The position numbers and the translations under genes are program-made. From NCBI RefSeq assembly GCF_026013605.1, contig NZ_JAPDPJ010000006.1, positions 62,001-126,000 on the forward strand: DNA of 64,000 nucleotides, written 5' to 3'. The DNA is from Plebeiibacterium sediminum. Its GTDB lineage: Bacteria; Bacteroidota; Bacteroidia; Bacteroidales; Marinilabiliaceae. This document shows, one piece after another, positions 44,669-54,659 of the stretch. Under the pieces are notes generated by a model that saw only the letters and a list, made by a program, of their open reading frames with translations, did no database searches and was not told where the DNA came from. Numbering within the stretch: position 1 is the first letter of the stretch; the number at the start of each line of letters is the position of its first letter.

Positions 44669-46493
44669 GCCCATTGGTACCTGGCACATGCTTATGTATT
44701 ACCTTAAGCAAGTCGCCATAATTAATAGGTTTTGCAATATAATCATCACAACCAGCTAATCTAGACTTCTCCTTTTCTTCACTCATAGCATAGGCTGTTT
44801 GAGCAATCACTGGTACATTTTTATTTTTTAATTTGATTTCCCTCGTTGCTGAATACCCATCCATTTCAGGCATCTTTATATCCATCAATACCAAATCTAT
44901 ATTATCGATCCTATTAAATATATCAACAGCTTCCACACCATTCCTTGCCCATATTAAACTGGCATTTGAAATAGAAAGAGCCACTTCAAGATATCTGAAA
45001 TTATCTTCCTCATCTTCTGCCACTAAAAATGTTTTACCTTCCCAGTTATATTTTGTAACAGGTATATCATCCTCAGGCTTCACTAAAACATTTGACACTT
45101 TATGATAGGGAATGGTAAAATAGAATGTACTTCCAACTTTTTCTTCTGACTCTACCCATATCCTTCCTCCCATCAACGAAACAACATCTTTGGCTATGGA
45201 CAATCCAATACCAGTTCCGCCATATAGCATTTTTTGTTTATCATTTGAAAACTTTGAAAACCGCTCAAATACTTCCTGCTCTTTTCCTTTGGGTAAACCA
45301 ATTCCTGTATCCTTAATATAGAATTGAAGCACTTCCTCATTTCTCAACTCATAACCAAACTCAACAAAGCCTCTGTCAGTAAACTTTATACCGTTTCCAA
45401 CAAGATTTATAAGTACTTGACGCAGACGAAAAGCATCAGTAAGAATCATTGTTTTTTTATCAGAAATCCCCTCATTCAGATAGAGTTTAATATTTAACTG
45501 ACCTCTGCGTTTAATATCATCCCAGAATGAATCATAAACCTCTTTTAAAATTTCGTGCAAACACACCGGACTGTTTTTTACCTGCAACTGGCCACTATCT
45601 ATTTTTGAAATATCTATTATATCCTCAACCAGTGTCAATAAGTTTTTACCATTGATTCTGATTAGATTAACAAATTCTTCTTTTTCTGCACTACTGATTT
45701 CTTTATGCGACAGCAAATTACTAAAACCAAGAATAGCATTCATGGGTGTTCGAATTTCATGCGACATATTAGACAGAAAAGATGTTTTCAGCACATCTGA
45801 TTCTTCTGCCTTTATCTTAGCTCGCATTAACTTTTCACGCTCCTTACTTAAAATATTCTTATATCTAAGTTCTTTTTCAAAACTAAATGTCATTCCGTTA
45901 ATAAACGAAACTAACGGAAAAAGTGTAATAATATTTACAACCACAAAAAGAGCTGTTAAATTTAAATACGTTGCCATATTAAAATCAATCAGCAACTCAT
46001 GTGTTATAAAAGTTGAATAATGTAGAATAAACGCAGCTCCCAACAAAACAATATTCAGCACAACAGAATATACACTGGATTTATAGCCCAATAAAATAGC
46101 GGACAAAATAGAATACGCAAGCAATAAAACCAAACCTAAAGACTCAGGCCCTTTAATGATAAACAAATAGCCTCCCAACAGATAAATACAGGTTAACACC
46201 CAGGATGCTCTTATTTTTAAAGGCAAAGTACGTACTATTGAAACAAAAAGGGTTGATATAAATATAACGGAGCTAAATATTGCAGAAATATATTTTTCGT
46301 CCTGCAAAAAAGATATTGTATAATATAAATAAGAAAGAAGACCTATTGAAATTAACGCTATGATAAAATAATGAAAGATTCGTTCTCTCCAATAAAGGAA
46401 ACCATTCCCTGAAGGTAAGGATGTAGGACCTAACCTTCTCCTTACACATATATCAATCTTTCGGAGTGTTCGACTTCGTTCTTTCTTAATCAT
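44664..46493 (-). CDS. Membrane hybrid histidine kinase with receiver domain
   Basis: The 609-residue protein has six or so hydrophobic helices (about 38-200) and a coiled coil. The HisKA domain has phospho-acceptor H245 in FLSNMSHEIRTPMNAILGF, the HATPase_c domain has VLINLVGNGIKF and DTGIGLPKG, and a C-terminal receiver (about 487-605) has acceptor D538 in LVLMDIKMPEMDG. With no periplasmic sensor domain it resembles sensors that detect signals within the membrane. The output partner is unknown. A hairpin with a T-run lies just upstream of its start. Confidence 0.92.
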   Translation of the reverse strand: MIKKERSRTLRKIDICVRRRLGPTSLPSGNGFLYWRERIFHYFIIALISIGLLSYLYYTISFLQDEKYISAIFSSVIFISTLFVSIVRTLPLKIRASWVLTCIYLLGGYLFIIKGPESLGLVLLLAYSILSAILLGYKSSVYSVVLNIVLLGAAFILHYSTFITHELLIDFNMATYLNLTALFVVVNIITLFPLVSFINGMTFSFEKELRYKNILSKEREKLMRAKIKAEESDVLKTSFLSNMSHEIRTPMNAILGFSNLLSHKEISSAEKEEFVNLIRINGKNLLTLVEDIIDISKIDSGQLQVKNSPVCLHEILKEVYDSFWDDIKRRGQLNIKLYLNEGISDKKTMILTDAFRLRQVLINLVGNGIKFTDRGFVEFGYELRNEEVLQFYIKDTGIGLPKGKEQEVFERFSKFSNDKQKMLYGGTGIGLSIAKDVVSLMGGRIWVESEEKVGSTFYFTIPYHKVSNVLVKPEDDIPVTKYNWEGKTFLVAEDEEDNFRYLEVALSISNASLIWARNGVEAVDIFNRIDNIDLVLMDIKMPEMDGYSATREIKLKNKNVPVIAQTAYAMSEEKEKSRLAGCDDYIAKPINYGDLLKVIHKHVPGTNGQ

Positions 46494-46502
46494 ACATTAA
46501 AA

Positions 46503-46521
46503 CAGGGATTTTGTATCCCTG
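46503..46521 (-). terminator. Hairpin just upstream of the hybrid kinase gene
   Basis: CAGGGAT / ATCCCTG close a 5-base loop, followed on the minus strand by TTTTAATGT and then the kinase ATG. It may end the upstream radical SAM transcript or act as an attenuator for the kinase. It lies 10 bases before the kinase start. Confidence 0.55.
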
Positions 46522-46673
46522 CGGCTGTGAGGTTTATTCTAAAACCTAAAATTAGGATTTTCAACTTAAACTTCTTGATTTTTAATCAAAAAAATCATAA
46601 AATCTATCCAAAATTTATTAACAACCACGGTCAATTCTGTAATATGGATAAATAAAGTCTACTTTACTAACTC

Positions 46674-47576
46674 TTAGCCCCTACTTAACGGACAATTATT
46701 ACACATTTCAAAACTATTTTGTTGCAACAAAATAGTTTTTCTAAATTCATTATATTGGGTATTATTCCAGATATGGTTCAATGATTCATTCTGAACGTTT
46801 CCCATTTTAAAATGAGCATCCTTATCAAAACAACATGGAACAACATCTCCATCCCAGGTTATAACAAACGATGACCAGTGCTTCCAACAGCTATTTTTTA
46901 TCTTTCCTTTTAAGCCTATCGAGTTTAGATTATCCGTTCTGTATCTCGTTAAGTCCTCAGAATGAGGCAACAGATCTTTTTTATACTCAACATCAAATAT
47001 TTGAGCTGTTTTCACATCGGCTATATCTGCGCCTAACTTATATGATTCTTTTTTAAAGGAATTGATTTGATGCTCATTAAAGCTGAAAGCCAACATTTGG
47101 GTACGAATGATCGGAAGATTCGAATTAAATTTTTGCTTTGCCGCAACAATATTTTTAATGCCATCCAACACTTTATTTAAGTCACCACCAACCCTGTATT
47201 TTTCATAAACATCCTGAGTAATGCCATCCAGTGAAATAAATATTTCATCCAAACCTGATTCCACAATCTTTTCCGCAATAAATGGAGTTATATATTGTGC
47301 ATTTGTAGAAGTTGAAACAACAAGACCTTTCTGTTTTGCATAAGCTATCAGAGAAAATAACTTTATATGCATTAATGGCTCTCCCTGAAAATAAAGATTC
47401 ACCAGAAATGTACGTTTTGAAATTTGATCTATTATTTTCTGATATAATTCAGGATTGATGCTTCCTTTATTTCTTTTAATAAGTTTTAATCCGGTAGGAC
47501 ATTCCGGACAGGACAGGTTACATATATTCAATGGTTCAATACTTACCGCCATAGGAAACCCTTTATAGCGCATCAT
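46674..47576 (-). CDS. Radical SAM/SPASM protein, orphan
   Basis: The start at 47576 (or Met2 at 47573) was chosen because the longer in-frame reading to 47813 overlaps the OmpA gene and crosses its terminator. Related proteins sometimes have a helical N-terminus, so a non-ATG start further upstream cannot be excluded. The [4Fe-4S]/SAM triad is C19-x3-C23-x2-C26 in CNLSCPEC. A SPASM-type C-terminal region carries CWKHW, VPCCFDKDAHFKMGNV and EMCNNCPL, which bind auxiliary clusters. SPASM enzymes often modify peptides or sugars; no peptide gene is evident beside it. The gene ends about 150 bases before the kinase hairpin. Confidence 0.83.
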   Translation of the reverse strand: MMRYKGFPMAVSIEPLNICNLSCPECPTGLKLIKRNKGSINPELYQKIIDQISKRTFLVNLYFQGEPLMHIKLFSLIAYAKQKGLVVSTSTNAQYITPFIAEKIVESGLDEIFISLDGITQDVYEKYRVGGDLNKVLDGIKNIVAAKQKFNSNLPIIRTQMLAFSFNEHQINSFKKESYKLGADIADVKTAQIFDVEYKKDLLPHSEDLTRYRTDNLNSIGLKGKIKNSCWKHWSSFVITWDGDVVPCCFDKDAHFKMGNVQNESLNHIWNNTQYNEFRKTILLQQNSFEMCNNCPLSRG

Positions 47577-47628
47577 TTTTTTACTGAACCTGCTAATGAA
47601 ATACGAAAAGTGTAAACAAAATAAATTC

Positions 47629-47655
47629 AGGAGCTTATTAAAACTACAAGCTCCT
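47629..47655 (-). terminator. Terminator of the OmpA-like gene
   Basis: The 8-bp stem AGGAGCTT / AAGCTCCT has an 11-base loop, followed on the minus strand by TGAATTTATTTTGTTTAC. It lies between the OmpA stop and the radical SAM start and helps decide that start. Confidence 0.65.
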
Positions 47656-47694
47656 AAATAAATTTTTGTATATAATATAAATACCTTTAAACGC

Positions 47695-48711
47695 TTAATT
47701 GGTTTCGAGTATGTTGAAAATCTGATCAAGATTAGGAGATAAAATAATTTCTGTTCTTCTGTTTTTCTTTCTTGCTTCCGGAGTTTTTCCATTTTGAATT
47801 GGAACATACTCACTTCGTCCGGCTGCGGTTATTCTTGAAGGCTCAATATTACCTCCTTTTAATAAAATTCTGGTAACAGATGTTGCCCTTTTAACACTCA
47901 GGTCCCAATTATCGAGCAAAACTGTACTTTTATAAGGCACATCATCTGTATGTCCCTCTACCAATACATTAATATCTTTCTTTTGTTCTAAAACTCCAGC
48001 AATTTTATTTAATGCTGACACTCCGGCCGCGCTCACCTGATAACTACCTGAACTAAACAATAACTTCTCTTCCATGGAAACATAAACTTTTCCATTTTTA
48101 ATATGTACGGCCAATTCATCATCGTTAAATCCGGTTAATGCATCTGCAACCGTAGTTCTTAAAGCATTCATTAAAGAATCTTTTTCCGCCAAAGCTCCTT
48201 CCAACTCATAAAGACGCTTATTTCTTTGCTCCAACTCCTGCTCCATTGCCATCAAATTACTTTTGGCCTGGTCAAGTCCGGATTTCTTTAACTCCAACTC
48301 TCTTTCTGCAGCAATTAAATCATCTTCTCTCTTTTGAAGTTCCTCATGCAAAGTCTGCAAGTGCTTTAACAAATCTCCTGAGGATTTATCCTGATTGTTT
48401 TTTAACATCTCATCAAGATAACTATTATATTGTCCGGAAAGTTCCTTATTTCTATTTTGTAAGGACCACACTTTTCTTGCTAACCTTACCGTATCTTTTT
48501 CCAATTTATCAACCGCACTTTTAAGTCGCTCTAATTCTGAAGACAATTCATTATTTTTTACTTCGAGCTCCTCATTATTCTGCTTCAGACTTCTTAATTC
48601 ACTCTTATTGGAATCATATCTATCTTCCAATTCCTGAAACTGCTTTAATGGTACGCATGAAAACAAACCAAATACAAGTGCTAAAAAAATTAATATTTTA
48701 AAATTACTCAT
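47695..48711 (-). CDS. OmpA-family outer membrane lipoprotein with coiled coil
   Basis: The 338-residue protein has a lipoprotein signal ending LFSC (Cys19) and a long charged coiled coil (about 25-185). A C-terminal OmpA peptidoglycan-binding domain follows (INVLVEGHTDDVPYKS, LSVKRATSVTRILLKGGNIEPSRITAAGRSEY). Such proteins tie the outer membrane to peptidoglycan, and the coiled coil suggests a spanning or scaffolding role. No partner gene is evident. Confidence 0.92.
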   Translation of the reverse strand: MSNFKILIFLALVFGLFSCVPLKQFQELEDRYDSNKSELRSLKQNNEELEVKNNELSSELERLKSAVDKLEKDTVRLARKVWSLQNRNKELSGQYNSYLDEMLKNNQDKSSGDLLKHLQTLHEELQKREDDLIAAERELELKKSGLDQAKSNLMAMEQELEQRNKRLYELEGALAEKDSLMNALRTTVADALTGFNDDELAVHIKNGKVYVSMEEKLLFSSGSYQVSAAGVSALNKIAGVLEQKKDINVLVEGHTDDVPYKSTVLLDNWDLSVKRATSVTRILLKGGNIEPSRITAAGRSEYVPIQNGKTPEARKKNRRTEIILSPNLDQIFNILETN

Positions 48712-48796
48712 GATTAATACTTGAATTAAAATGTGTTGATTACTTTAATAAGCCCAAAGATGCTGATATTTTTTAACTATAAAAACTCTGATTAGG

Positions 48797-48824
48797 TTTG
48801 TTTCGCGCTAATATATTATATTTG
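48797..48824 (+). promoter_or_regulatory. Promoter of dxs
   Basis: TTTG (48797-48800) and TATATTTG (48817-48824), an exact -7 match, are 16 bases apart, slightly short of the usual 19. The dxs start is 33 bases downstream of the -7 element. Confidence 0.45.
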
Positions 48825-48856
48825 CACCCAACAAATTTTCACCCGAGGTAAAAAGA

Positions 48857-50764
48857 ATGGAACACAAAGGGAACAGCTTTCTTCAAAAGGTTAATACTCC
48901 TGACGACTTAAAAAAAATTGACGAAAAAGACCTACCTATATTATGTCAGGAACTTAGGGACTTTATCATCGATGCTGTTTCGTGTAATCCAGCACACTTT
49001 GGAGCTAGTCTGGGTGTAATTGAACTTACTGTTGCACTCCACTATGTATTTAATACTCCATACGACAAATTAATTTGGGATGTAGGTCATCAGGCATACG
49101 GTCATAAGATATTAACCGGAAGAAAAGATCGTTTTCATACCAATAGAAAATACAAAGGAATTAGTGGTTTCCCTAATATTTTTGAAAGCGAATATGATGC
49201 TTTTGGAGTTGGACACTCTTCTACTTCTATTTCTGCAGCGTTAGGTATTGCTATGGCAGCCAAGCTCAATAAAGAGTTTGACAGGCAAACCGTAGCCATT
49301 ATTGGAGATGGAAGTATGACTGCCGGACAAGCGTTCGAAGGTCTTAATAATTTGAGTAGTTCCAAGGCTAATATGCTTATCATACTTAATGATAACAACA
49401 TGGCCATTGATCCTAATGTGGGAGGTTTAAGCGAATATCTTGTGGACATTTCCACATCGCATACCTATAATAAAATAAGAAACGAACTGATTAAAGGACT
49501 TGAAAAACTAAAAATAACAGGTCCAAACGCAAAAGATAAAATCACGGCTATTAACAATAGCATTAAATCATTACTTACTAAGCAAACCAATATATTTGAA
49601 GGATTAAACATCAGATATTTTGGTCCTGTGGATGGACATGATATCAACCACCTGATAAAAGTTCTTAATGATTTAAAGATTATTCCTGGGCCAAAAGTTT
49701 TACACTGCATTACAAAAAAAGGAAAAGGTTTTAAGTATGCAGAAGAAAACCAAACAGCCTGGCATGCTACCGGAACTAAATTTGACAAGGTAACCGGAGA
49801 AAAATTAGAAGTTCCTACTTCAAAACCAAAACCTCCTAAATATCAGGAAGTTTTTGGAAACACCATTGTGGAACTCGCTGAAAAAAATGATAAGATAGTC
49901 GGGATTACTCCAGCTATGCCTACTGGTTGCTCATTAAACATTATGATGGAAAAGATGCCCGACAGAGCATTTGACGTTGGTATTGCAGAGCAACATGCGG
50001 TAACCTTTTCTGCAGGAATGGCAATTTCCGGTCTTGTTCCTTTCTGTAACATCTACTCATCATTTATGCAACGAGCTTATGATCAGGTTATACATGATGT
50101 GGCAATTCAGAAATTAAACGTGGTATTCTGTCTCGACAGAGGTGGTCTTGTAGGAGCAGACGGAGCTACCCATCATGGCGTTTATGATCTTGCATTTTTC
50201 AGACTTATTCCTAATTTAATTATTGCCAGCCCAAGAAATGAACATCTGCTTAGGAACTTAATGTTTACTGCTCAACTTCCAAACCAGGGACCATTTGTGA
50301 TCCGATACCCCAGAGGAATTGGAACTACAACAGAATGGCAAAACCCAATGCAACAAATAGAAATAGGAAAAGGAGAGTTAATATTAGATGGTGAAGATAT
50401 TGCTATCTTAACTCTAGGTCCTGTATGCAACAAGGCATTACAAGTTTGTCAAAAACTTAAGGATGAAAATATTTATGCGGCACTATACGATTTGCGATTC
50501 TGCAAACCCATTGATGAAGATTTATTACATCAGGTTTTTAGTAAACACAAAAAAGTGATTACAATAGAAGATGGAACAATTATTGGAGGAATTGGAAGTG
50601 CTGTAACTGAATTTATGGTAGAAAATAATTATAATGCTACCATTAAAAAATTAGGAGTCCCTGACAAATTTATTGATCATGGAACTCAAACAGAACTACA
50701 GCATGAATGCGGCTTTGATAAAGAAGGTATTTACGAGGCTGCAAAGAGCTTAATTTCTGAGTAA
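48857..50764 (+). CDS. dxs: 1-deoxy-D-xylulose-5-phosphate synthase
   Basis: The 635-residue enzyme makes DXP from pyruvate and glyceraldehyde-3-phosphate, the first step of the MEP isoprenoid pathway. It uses thiamine diphosphate, bound by GDGSMTAGQAFEGLNNL. Also visible are the N-terminal catalytic region NPAHFGASLGVIELTVAL, the transketolase-type GIAEQHAVTFSAGMA with the catalytic Glu, and GGLVGADGATHHGVYD. Length is normal. A TonB-dependent receptor gene starts 9 bases after its stop and may share the transcript. Confidence 0.97.
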   Translation: MEHKGNSFLQKVNTPDDLKKIDEKDLPILCQELRDFIIDAVSCNPAHFGASLGVIELTVALHYVFNTPYDKLIWDVGHQAYGHKILTGRKDRFHTNRKYKGISGFPNIFESEYDAFGVGHSSTSISAALGIAMAAKLNKEFDRQTVAIIGDGSMTAGQAFEGLNNLSSSKANMLIILNDNNMAIDPNVGGLSEYLVDISTSHTYNKIRNELIKGLEKLKITGPNAKDKITAINNSIKSLLTKQTNIFEGLNIRYFGPVDGHDINHLIKVLNDLKIIPGPKVLHCITKKGKGFKYAEENQTAWHATGTKFDKVTGEKLEVPTSKPKPPKYQEVFGNTIVELAEKNDKIVGITPAMPTGCSLNIMMEKMPDRAFDVGIAEQHAVTFSAGMAISGLVPFCNIYSSFMQRAYDQVIHDVAIQKLNVVFCLDRGGLVGADGATHHGVYDLAFFRLIPNLIIASPRNEHLLRNLMFTAQLPNQGPFVIRYPRGIGTTTEWQNPMQQIEIGKGELILDGEDIAILTLGPVCNKALQVCQKLKDENIYAALYDLRFCKPIDEDLLHQVFSKHKKVITIEDGTIIGGIGSAVTEFMVENNYNATIKKLGVPDKFIDHGTQTELQHECGFDKEGIYEAAKSLISE

Positions 50765-50773
50765 ATACTTATA

Positions 50774-53188
50774 ATGAAACAACTTAATACGCTATTAATA
50801 CTTTTATTATTCTGCCTGGCCCCTTTTTTATCCTTAAAATCACAAAGCATAAGCATTTATGATCAGGAAACGCTTCTTCCTGTTTCGAATGTGATTATAT
50901 TTGATGAAGCTGAGCAAATCTCCACATCTACAAATAATAGTGGAATAGCTGATGTTTCTTTGTTTCCGGAGGAAGCTAACCTATGGTTAAAACATCCAGC
51001 TTACAATCTTCTATTGCTTGCAGCAAAGGACATAAAGCAAATGAAGTTTTATTTAACTCCAAAAATATTTACGCTCGATGAGTTTATCGTATCGGCAAAC
51101 AGAGTTGAAGAAAACAAAAAAGAAATTCCATATTTTTTACAAACTGTAGCACCCAAAACCATCCAATACAAAAATTCAAATACCGCAGCTGACATCTTAA
51201 CATCAACAGGTTATGTTAGTATTCAAAAAAGCCAGGGCGGCGGAGGAAGCCCAAACTTAAGAGGATTTGAAGCAAACCGTATACTTTTAGTATTAGATGG
51301 TGTTAGAATGAATAATGCCATTTACAGAAGCGGGCACCTGCAAAACAGCATTACAATTGATCCAAATATTTTAACCAACACAGAAATACTTTTCGGACCT
51401 TCGTCCGTAATGTACGGAAGTGATGCACTTGGTGGCGTCATCAGCTATATCACAAAAGATCCTGTTTTTTCTACCGACAAAAAACCACTTATTAATGGTG
51501 GGGCATTTGTTCAAAACCAAACAGCCACAAATAGTAAAAAATCAAGTTTACACCTTAATATCGGAGGAAAGAAAACAGCATCATTCTCCAGCGTTTCCTA
51601 TAGCGATTATGGAAATATAATTATGGGTAAAAACAGGCGAAAAAATATTTCGCCATATGATTGGGGCAAAATGTACCACTATAGCAAAAGAATTGATGGC
51701 GTTGATTATATGATTGACAACAAAAATCCGAACAAACAGCTATTTACAGGATATCGACAATACGACTTTATTCAAAAATTTAGTTTTCAACTTAATTCCA
51801 ACCACCATATTGTTTTAAACGGGCAATACTCCACATCTTCAGATATCAGCCGATTTGATCAGCTTAACGATTACAAAGGTGATTATTTAAAATTTAGCGA
51901 ATATTACTATGGTCCACAAGAAAGATTATTTTTAGCAGCAAATAGCTATTACAATAAAGAAACACACTTTTATAATTCCATACACACAACCATTGCCTAT
52001 CAAAACACTGAAGAATCAAGACACAGCAGAAAGTTTAATTCAAATGAAAAACTTAATCAAATTGAGTTAGTTGATGCATTTAGCATTAATATAGACCTGG
52101 CAAAGAACCTTAATAAAGAAGGTCGCATAAACTATGGCCTTGAATATTTATATAACAATGTTAATTCAACAGCCTTTTACAATAACCTGGAATCAGATAA
52201 TAAAGAAGTAGCGCCAACCAGGTATCCTAATGGAGGCACTGATGTACATACCTATGCAGTTTACATCAGCTATCAATCTAAAATTAATGCTTTATTACAA
52301 TTAAATGCAGGTTTAAGATTAGGCCATTACCACTACATGTCAAAATTTAAAGCTGATAAATACTTTGAACCCATCATCACACAACTTGATAACAAAAACA
52401 CAGCTCCTTCCGGTAGTTTTGGCCTTATTTTAACTCCAACAGATCAATGGAAAATTAATGGCGTATTCACAACTGGTTATAGAGTTCCAAACGTTGATGA
52501 CTATGGTAAGATCAGAGCTAAGAATGATGATATAAGTTTACCAAATCCAAATCTAAAACCCGAGTTTGCATACAACATTGAACTATCAGCATCAAAATCT
52601 TTTTGTAATGAACTGGCTTTAATAAACTTCTCTGTTTATCAAACCTGGCTAAAAGATGCCATTGTTAGAACATACAACACTCCATATTCACAAGAAACCC
52701 TTTTATATGATGGTGACATTTATACTATAGTTACAAATTCAAATGCTCAAAAGGCATCTATTAAAGGAATTTCTGCGGGTATCAATTTGTCTCCATTCGC
52801 AAATACTTCTTTTCATGCTACTATTAATTATACCGAGGGTGAAGTTACTTCAACAAAAGAACCTTTAGGTCACATAACTCCTGTGTTTGGCAAAATTTCA
52901 GGATCGTATAAAGCTAAGTGGTACAAAACCGAATTATATTTATATTACCAGGGCAAAAAGGATTTAAAAGATGTTTCACCTTATGGTGAAGATAATGAAG
53001 AGGAGGGTACTATAAATGGATTTCCTTCATGGACTACATTAAACTGGGCCAACCAATTACAAATTAGTAAAAACATACATATCCAGCTTTCTGTAGAAAA
53101 CATATTCGATATTCACTATAAAACATTCGCCTCAGGAATCAGCTCTGCAGGAAGGAATTACATCATTTCACTAAGTGGAAAATTCTAA
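50774..53188 (+). CDS. TonB-dependent receptor, heme/iron type
   Basis: The 804-residue receptor has a signal peptide (LAPFLSLKSQS) and a carboxypeptidase-like extension. The plug carries QGGGGSPNLRGFEANRILLVLDGVRMNNAIYRSGHLQNS and the SDALGGVISYIT segment, and a barrel ending ISLSGKF follows. The GFEANR-type plug with NAIYRSGH is typical of Bacteroidota hemin/hemoglobin-type receptors. The heme assignment is therefore tentative; no heme-binding partner is beside it. It is probably cotranscribed with dxs, an odd but common pairing in this phylum. The first duplicated unit begins in its stop codon. Confidence 0.88.
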   Translation: MKQLNTLLILLLFCLAPFLSLKSQSISIYDQETLLPVSNVIIFDEAEQISTSTNNSGIADVSLFPEEANLWLKHPAYNLLLLAAKDIKQMKFYLTPKIFTLDEFIVSANRVEENKKEIPYFLQTVAPKTIQYKNSNTAADILTSTGYVSIQKSQGGGGSPNLRGFEANRILLVLDGVRMNNAIYRSGHLQNSITIDPNILTNTEILFGPSSVMYGSDALGGVISYITKDPVFSTDKKPLINGGAFVQNQTATNSKKSSLHLNIGGKKTASFSSVSYSDYGNIIMGKNRRKNISPYDWGKMYHYSKRIDGVDYMIDNKNPNKQLFTGYRQYDFIQKFSFQLNSNHHIVLNGQYSTSSDISRFDQLNDYKGDYLKFSEYYYGPQERLFLAANSYYNKETHFYNSIHTTIAYQNTEESRHSRKFNSNEKLNQIELVDAFSINIDLAKNLNKEGRINYGLEYLYNNVNSTAFYNNLESDNKEVAPTRYPNGGTDVHTYAVYISYQSKINALLQLNAGLRLGHYHYMSKFKADKYFEPIITQLDNKNTAPSGSFGLILTPTDQWKINGVFTTGYRVPNVDDYGKIRAKNDDISLPNPNLKPEFAYNIELSASKSFCNELALINFSVYQTWLKDAIVRTYNTPYSQETLLYDGDIYTIVTNSNAQKASIKGISAGINLSPFANTSFHATINYTEGEVTSTKEPLGHITPVFGKISGSYKAKWYKTELYLYYQGKKDLKDVSPYGEDNEEEGTINGFPSWTTLNWANQLQISKNIHIQLSVENIFDIHYKTFASGISSAGRNYIISLSGKF

Positions 53189-53426
53189 AAACACATATTA
53201 ACAGACCCGATATTTTCAAATTACCTTTTTAACAAACCCTTGTTTTTTCTGCACATATTTGTTAAAAATTCGCCCTTTTGTTAACAGCTCCTTTCTATGT
53301 TAATTTAATGTTAACTTTACATTTCTCCTACATTACCAAAAGACCTCTTTTCCATAAATATTTAATAAAAATTAAAACATCACCCTCACACCCCCCTATT
53401 TTAACCCTCAATCTTCAAATAATACA

Positions 53427-53458
53427 TATGTTTGCATTGTCAACCTATCATAGTTGAC
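53427..53458 (+). promoter_or_regulatory. Promoter and dyad of paralogue 1
   Basis: TATGTTTG (53427-53434) matches TAnnTTTG. It is followed by an inverted repeat GTCAAC-N8-GTTGAC (53439-53458) at the expected transcript start. Both are conserved in the second copy. The dyad is a candidate operator or 5' mRNA hairpin. No strong -33 box was seen. Confidence 0.6.
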
Positions 53459-53487
53459 CAATACAAACAACAAAAACAACTTTTATT

Positions 53488-54117
53488 ATGAAGACACTTA
53501 ATTTTTTTAAAGGCATCACATTGGGAGTAATGTTTGCTTTAGGAGTAACTGCTTTTGCAGGAGAAGGTGATGGAAAAACTGTTAGCACAGCTGTATCAAT
53601 TTTTCCTTATTTAGATACTGACTACTCAGTTTTATCATTAAACAATTCAAGTGAAAAAAGTGCTGTATTAACAATACAAGGTACTGACGGAGAAGTTTTC
53701 CACAGAGAAGTAATTAGCAAAGCCGGTTTCACTCAAAAAGTATTGGATTTTTCTTATTTAGCTGACGGATCTTATTCAGTTAACTTAAAAGCAAAAGGTA
53801 CTGAGTATTTTTCAAAACCATTTATGGTTAAAAACCACAAAGTAGTTGTAGATTCAGACATTACAGAAGTGGCATCTAACGCAAACACTTCATTTGCTAA
53901 CGTTGTTGACAACACATTAACTGTAAGCTACATTCCATTTGGAAAAAAATCTGTTGACGTAACTATTAGCTCTGATTCTGAAGAAATATTTACTGAAACC
54001 TATACTGCAGATAAAACATTCTCTAAGAAGTTTGATATCTCAGCACTACCAAAAGGTAACTATCAAGTATCTATTAATTCTGCGGACAAAAATTACAGTT
54101 ATGCTTTCAGTAAATAA
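53488..54117 (+). CDS. Secreted two-domain beta-sandwich-like protein, paralogue 1
   Basis: The 209-residue protein has a signal peptide (GVMFALGVTAFAG, cleavage near residue 24). It then has two related halves: about 44-112 and 141-207, each with a pattern like LTIQGTDGEVFHREV and KVLDFSYLADGSYSVNL, or VTISSDSEEIFTETY and KKFDISALPKGNYQVSI. The LP(K/R)GxYxVxI ending is typical of Bacteroidota secreted Ig-like modules and of type IX secretion sorting domains, but this is a resemblance only. It has no lipobox and no enzymatic motif. Its function is unknown. It is expressed from its own promoter and terminator. Confidence 0.8.
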   Translation: MKTLNFFKGITLGVMFALGVTAFAGEGDGKTVSTAVSIFPYLDTDYSVLSLNNSSEKSAVLTIQGTDGEVFHREVISKAGFTQKVLDFSYLADGSYSVNLKAKGTEYFSKPFMVKNHKVVVDSDITEVASNANTSFANVVDNTLTVSYIPFGKKSVDVTISSDSEEIFTETYTADKTFSKKFDISALPKGNYQVSINSADKNYSYAFSK

Positions 54118-54172
54118 TGAAAACGAAGACAATGGGGAACAGATAAACAATCCTGTTCTTAGATTTTATAGA

Positions 54173-54211
54173 TGTGTATCTCAATAAACATAGAGATACA
54201 CATTTTTTTTT
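54173..54211 (+). terminator. Terminator of paralogue 1
   Basis: A perfect 10-bp stem, TGTGTATCTC / GAGATACACA, is followed by nine T. It is duplicated after paralogue 2. Confidence 0.9.
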
Positions 54212-54418
54212 GCTTTACATCGAACTAGCTATCTATTATCCAAACAATAAACACGACTTCCTTTGTTTTATTCTTGTAATTAAATACCTAAACCATAGTT
54301 TTAAACAAATACCCTCATTCAACAAGCTCATAAAATAATTACTAACCTAAATCACAAAATACTAACCTCAAAAATCAGCACCATTAAAATAAAACCAATT
54401 TTTAATCTGCTAATATCG
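54212..54418. other. Spacer between duplicated units
   Basis: About 207 AT-rich bases lie between the two copies and have no match in either unit that I can see. No gene or RNA was recognised. Confidence 0.6.
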
Positions 54419-54659
54419 TAAAAACACATATTAACACTGCCCATATTTTTAAAATACATTTTTAACAAACTCCTATTTTATATACACATTTTTGTTAAAA
54501 ATAAGTCCGTTTGTTAACTCCTCCTTCTAATGTTAACTTATTGTTAACTTTATATTTCCTATATGTTAGTAATTGACCTCATTTTCAAAAACACTTAATT
54601 AAATTTAAAACAACACCTCTACACCCCCCTATTTTAATGCCTCCTATCAAGATTATACA

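Larger units (their letters stand above)
53186..54211 (+). repeat. Tandem segmental duplication, copy 1
   Basis: Copy 1 runs from about 53186 to 54211 and holds an AT-rich upstream block, promoter, dyad, gene and terminator. Copy 2 begins at 54419, exactly 1233 bases further on, and the two genes are also offset by 1233. Protein copies differ by about 28 of 209 positions with no gaps. About 207 bases of unmatched spacer separate the copies. Confidence 0.85.

Noticed and set aside
47577-47813. Long N-terminal extension of the radical SAM/SPASM gene
   Set aside because: It would overlap the OmpA coding end by 119 bases and read through the OmpA terminator hairpin. The short start at 47576 keeps all cluster motifs.
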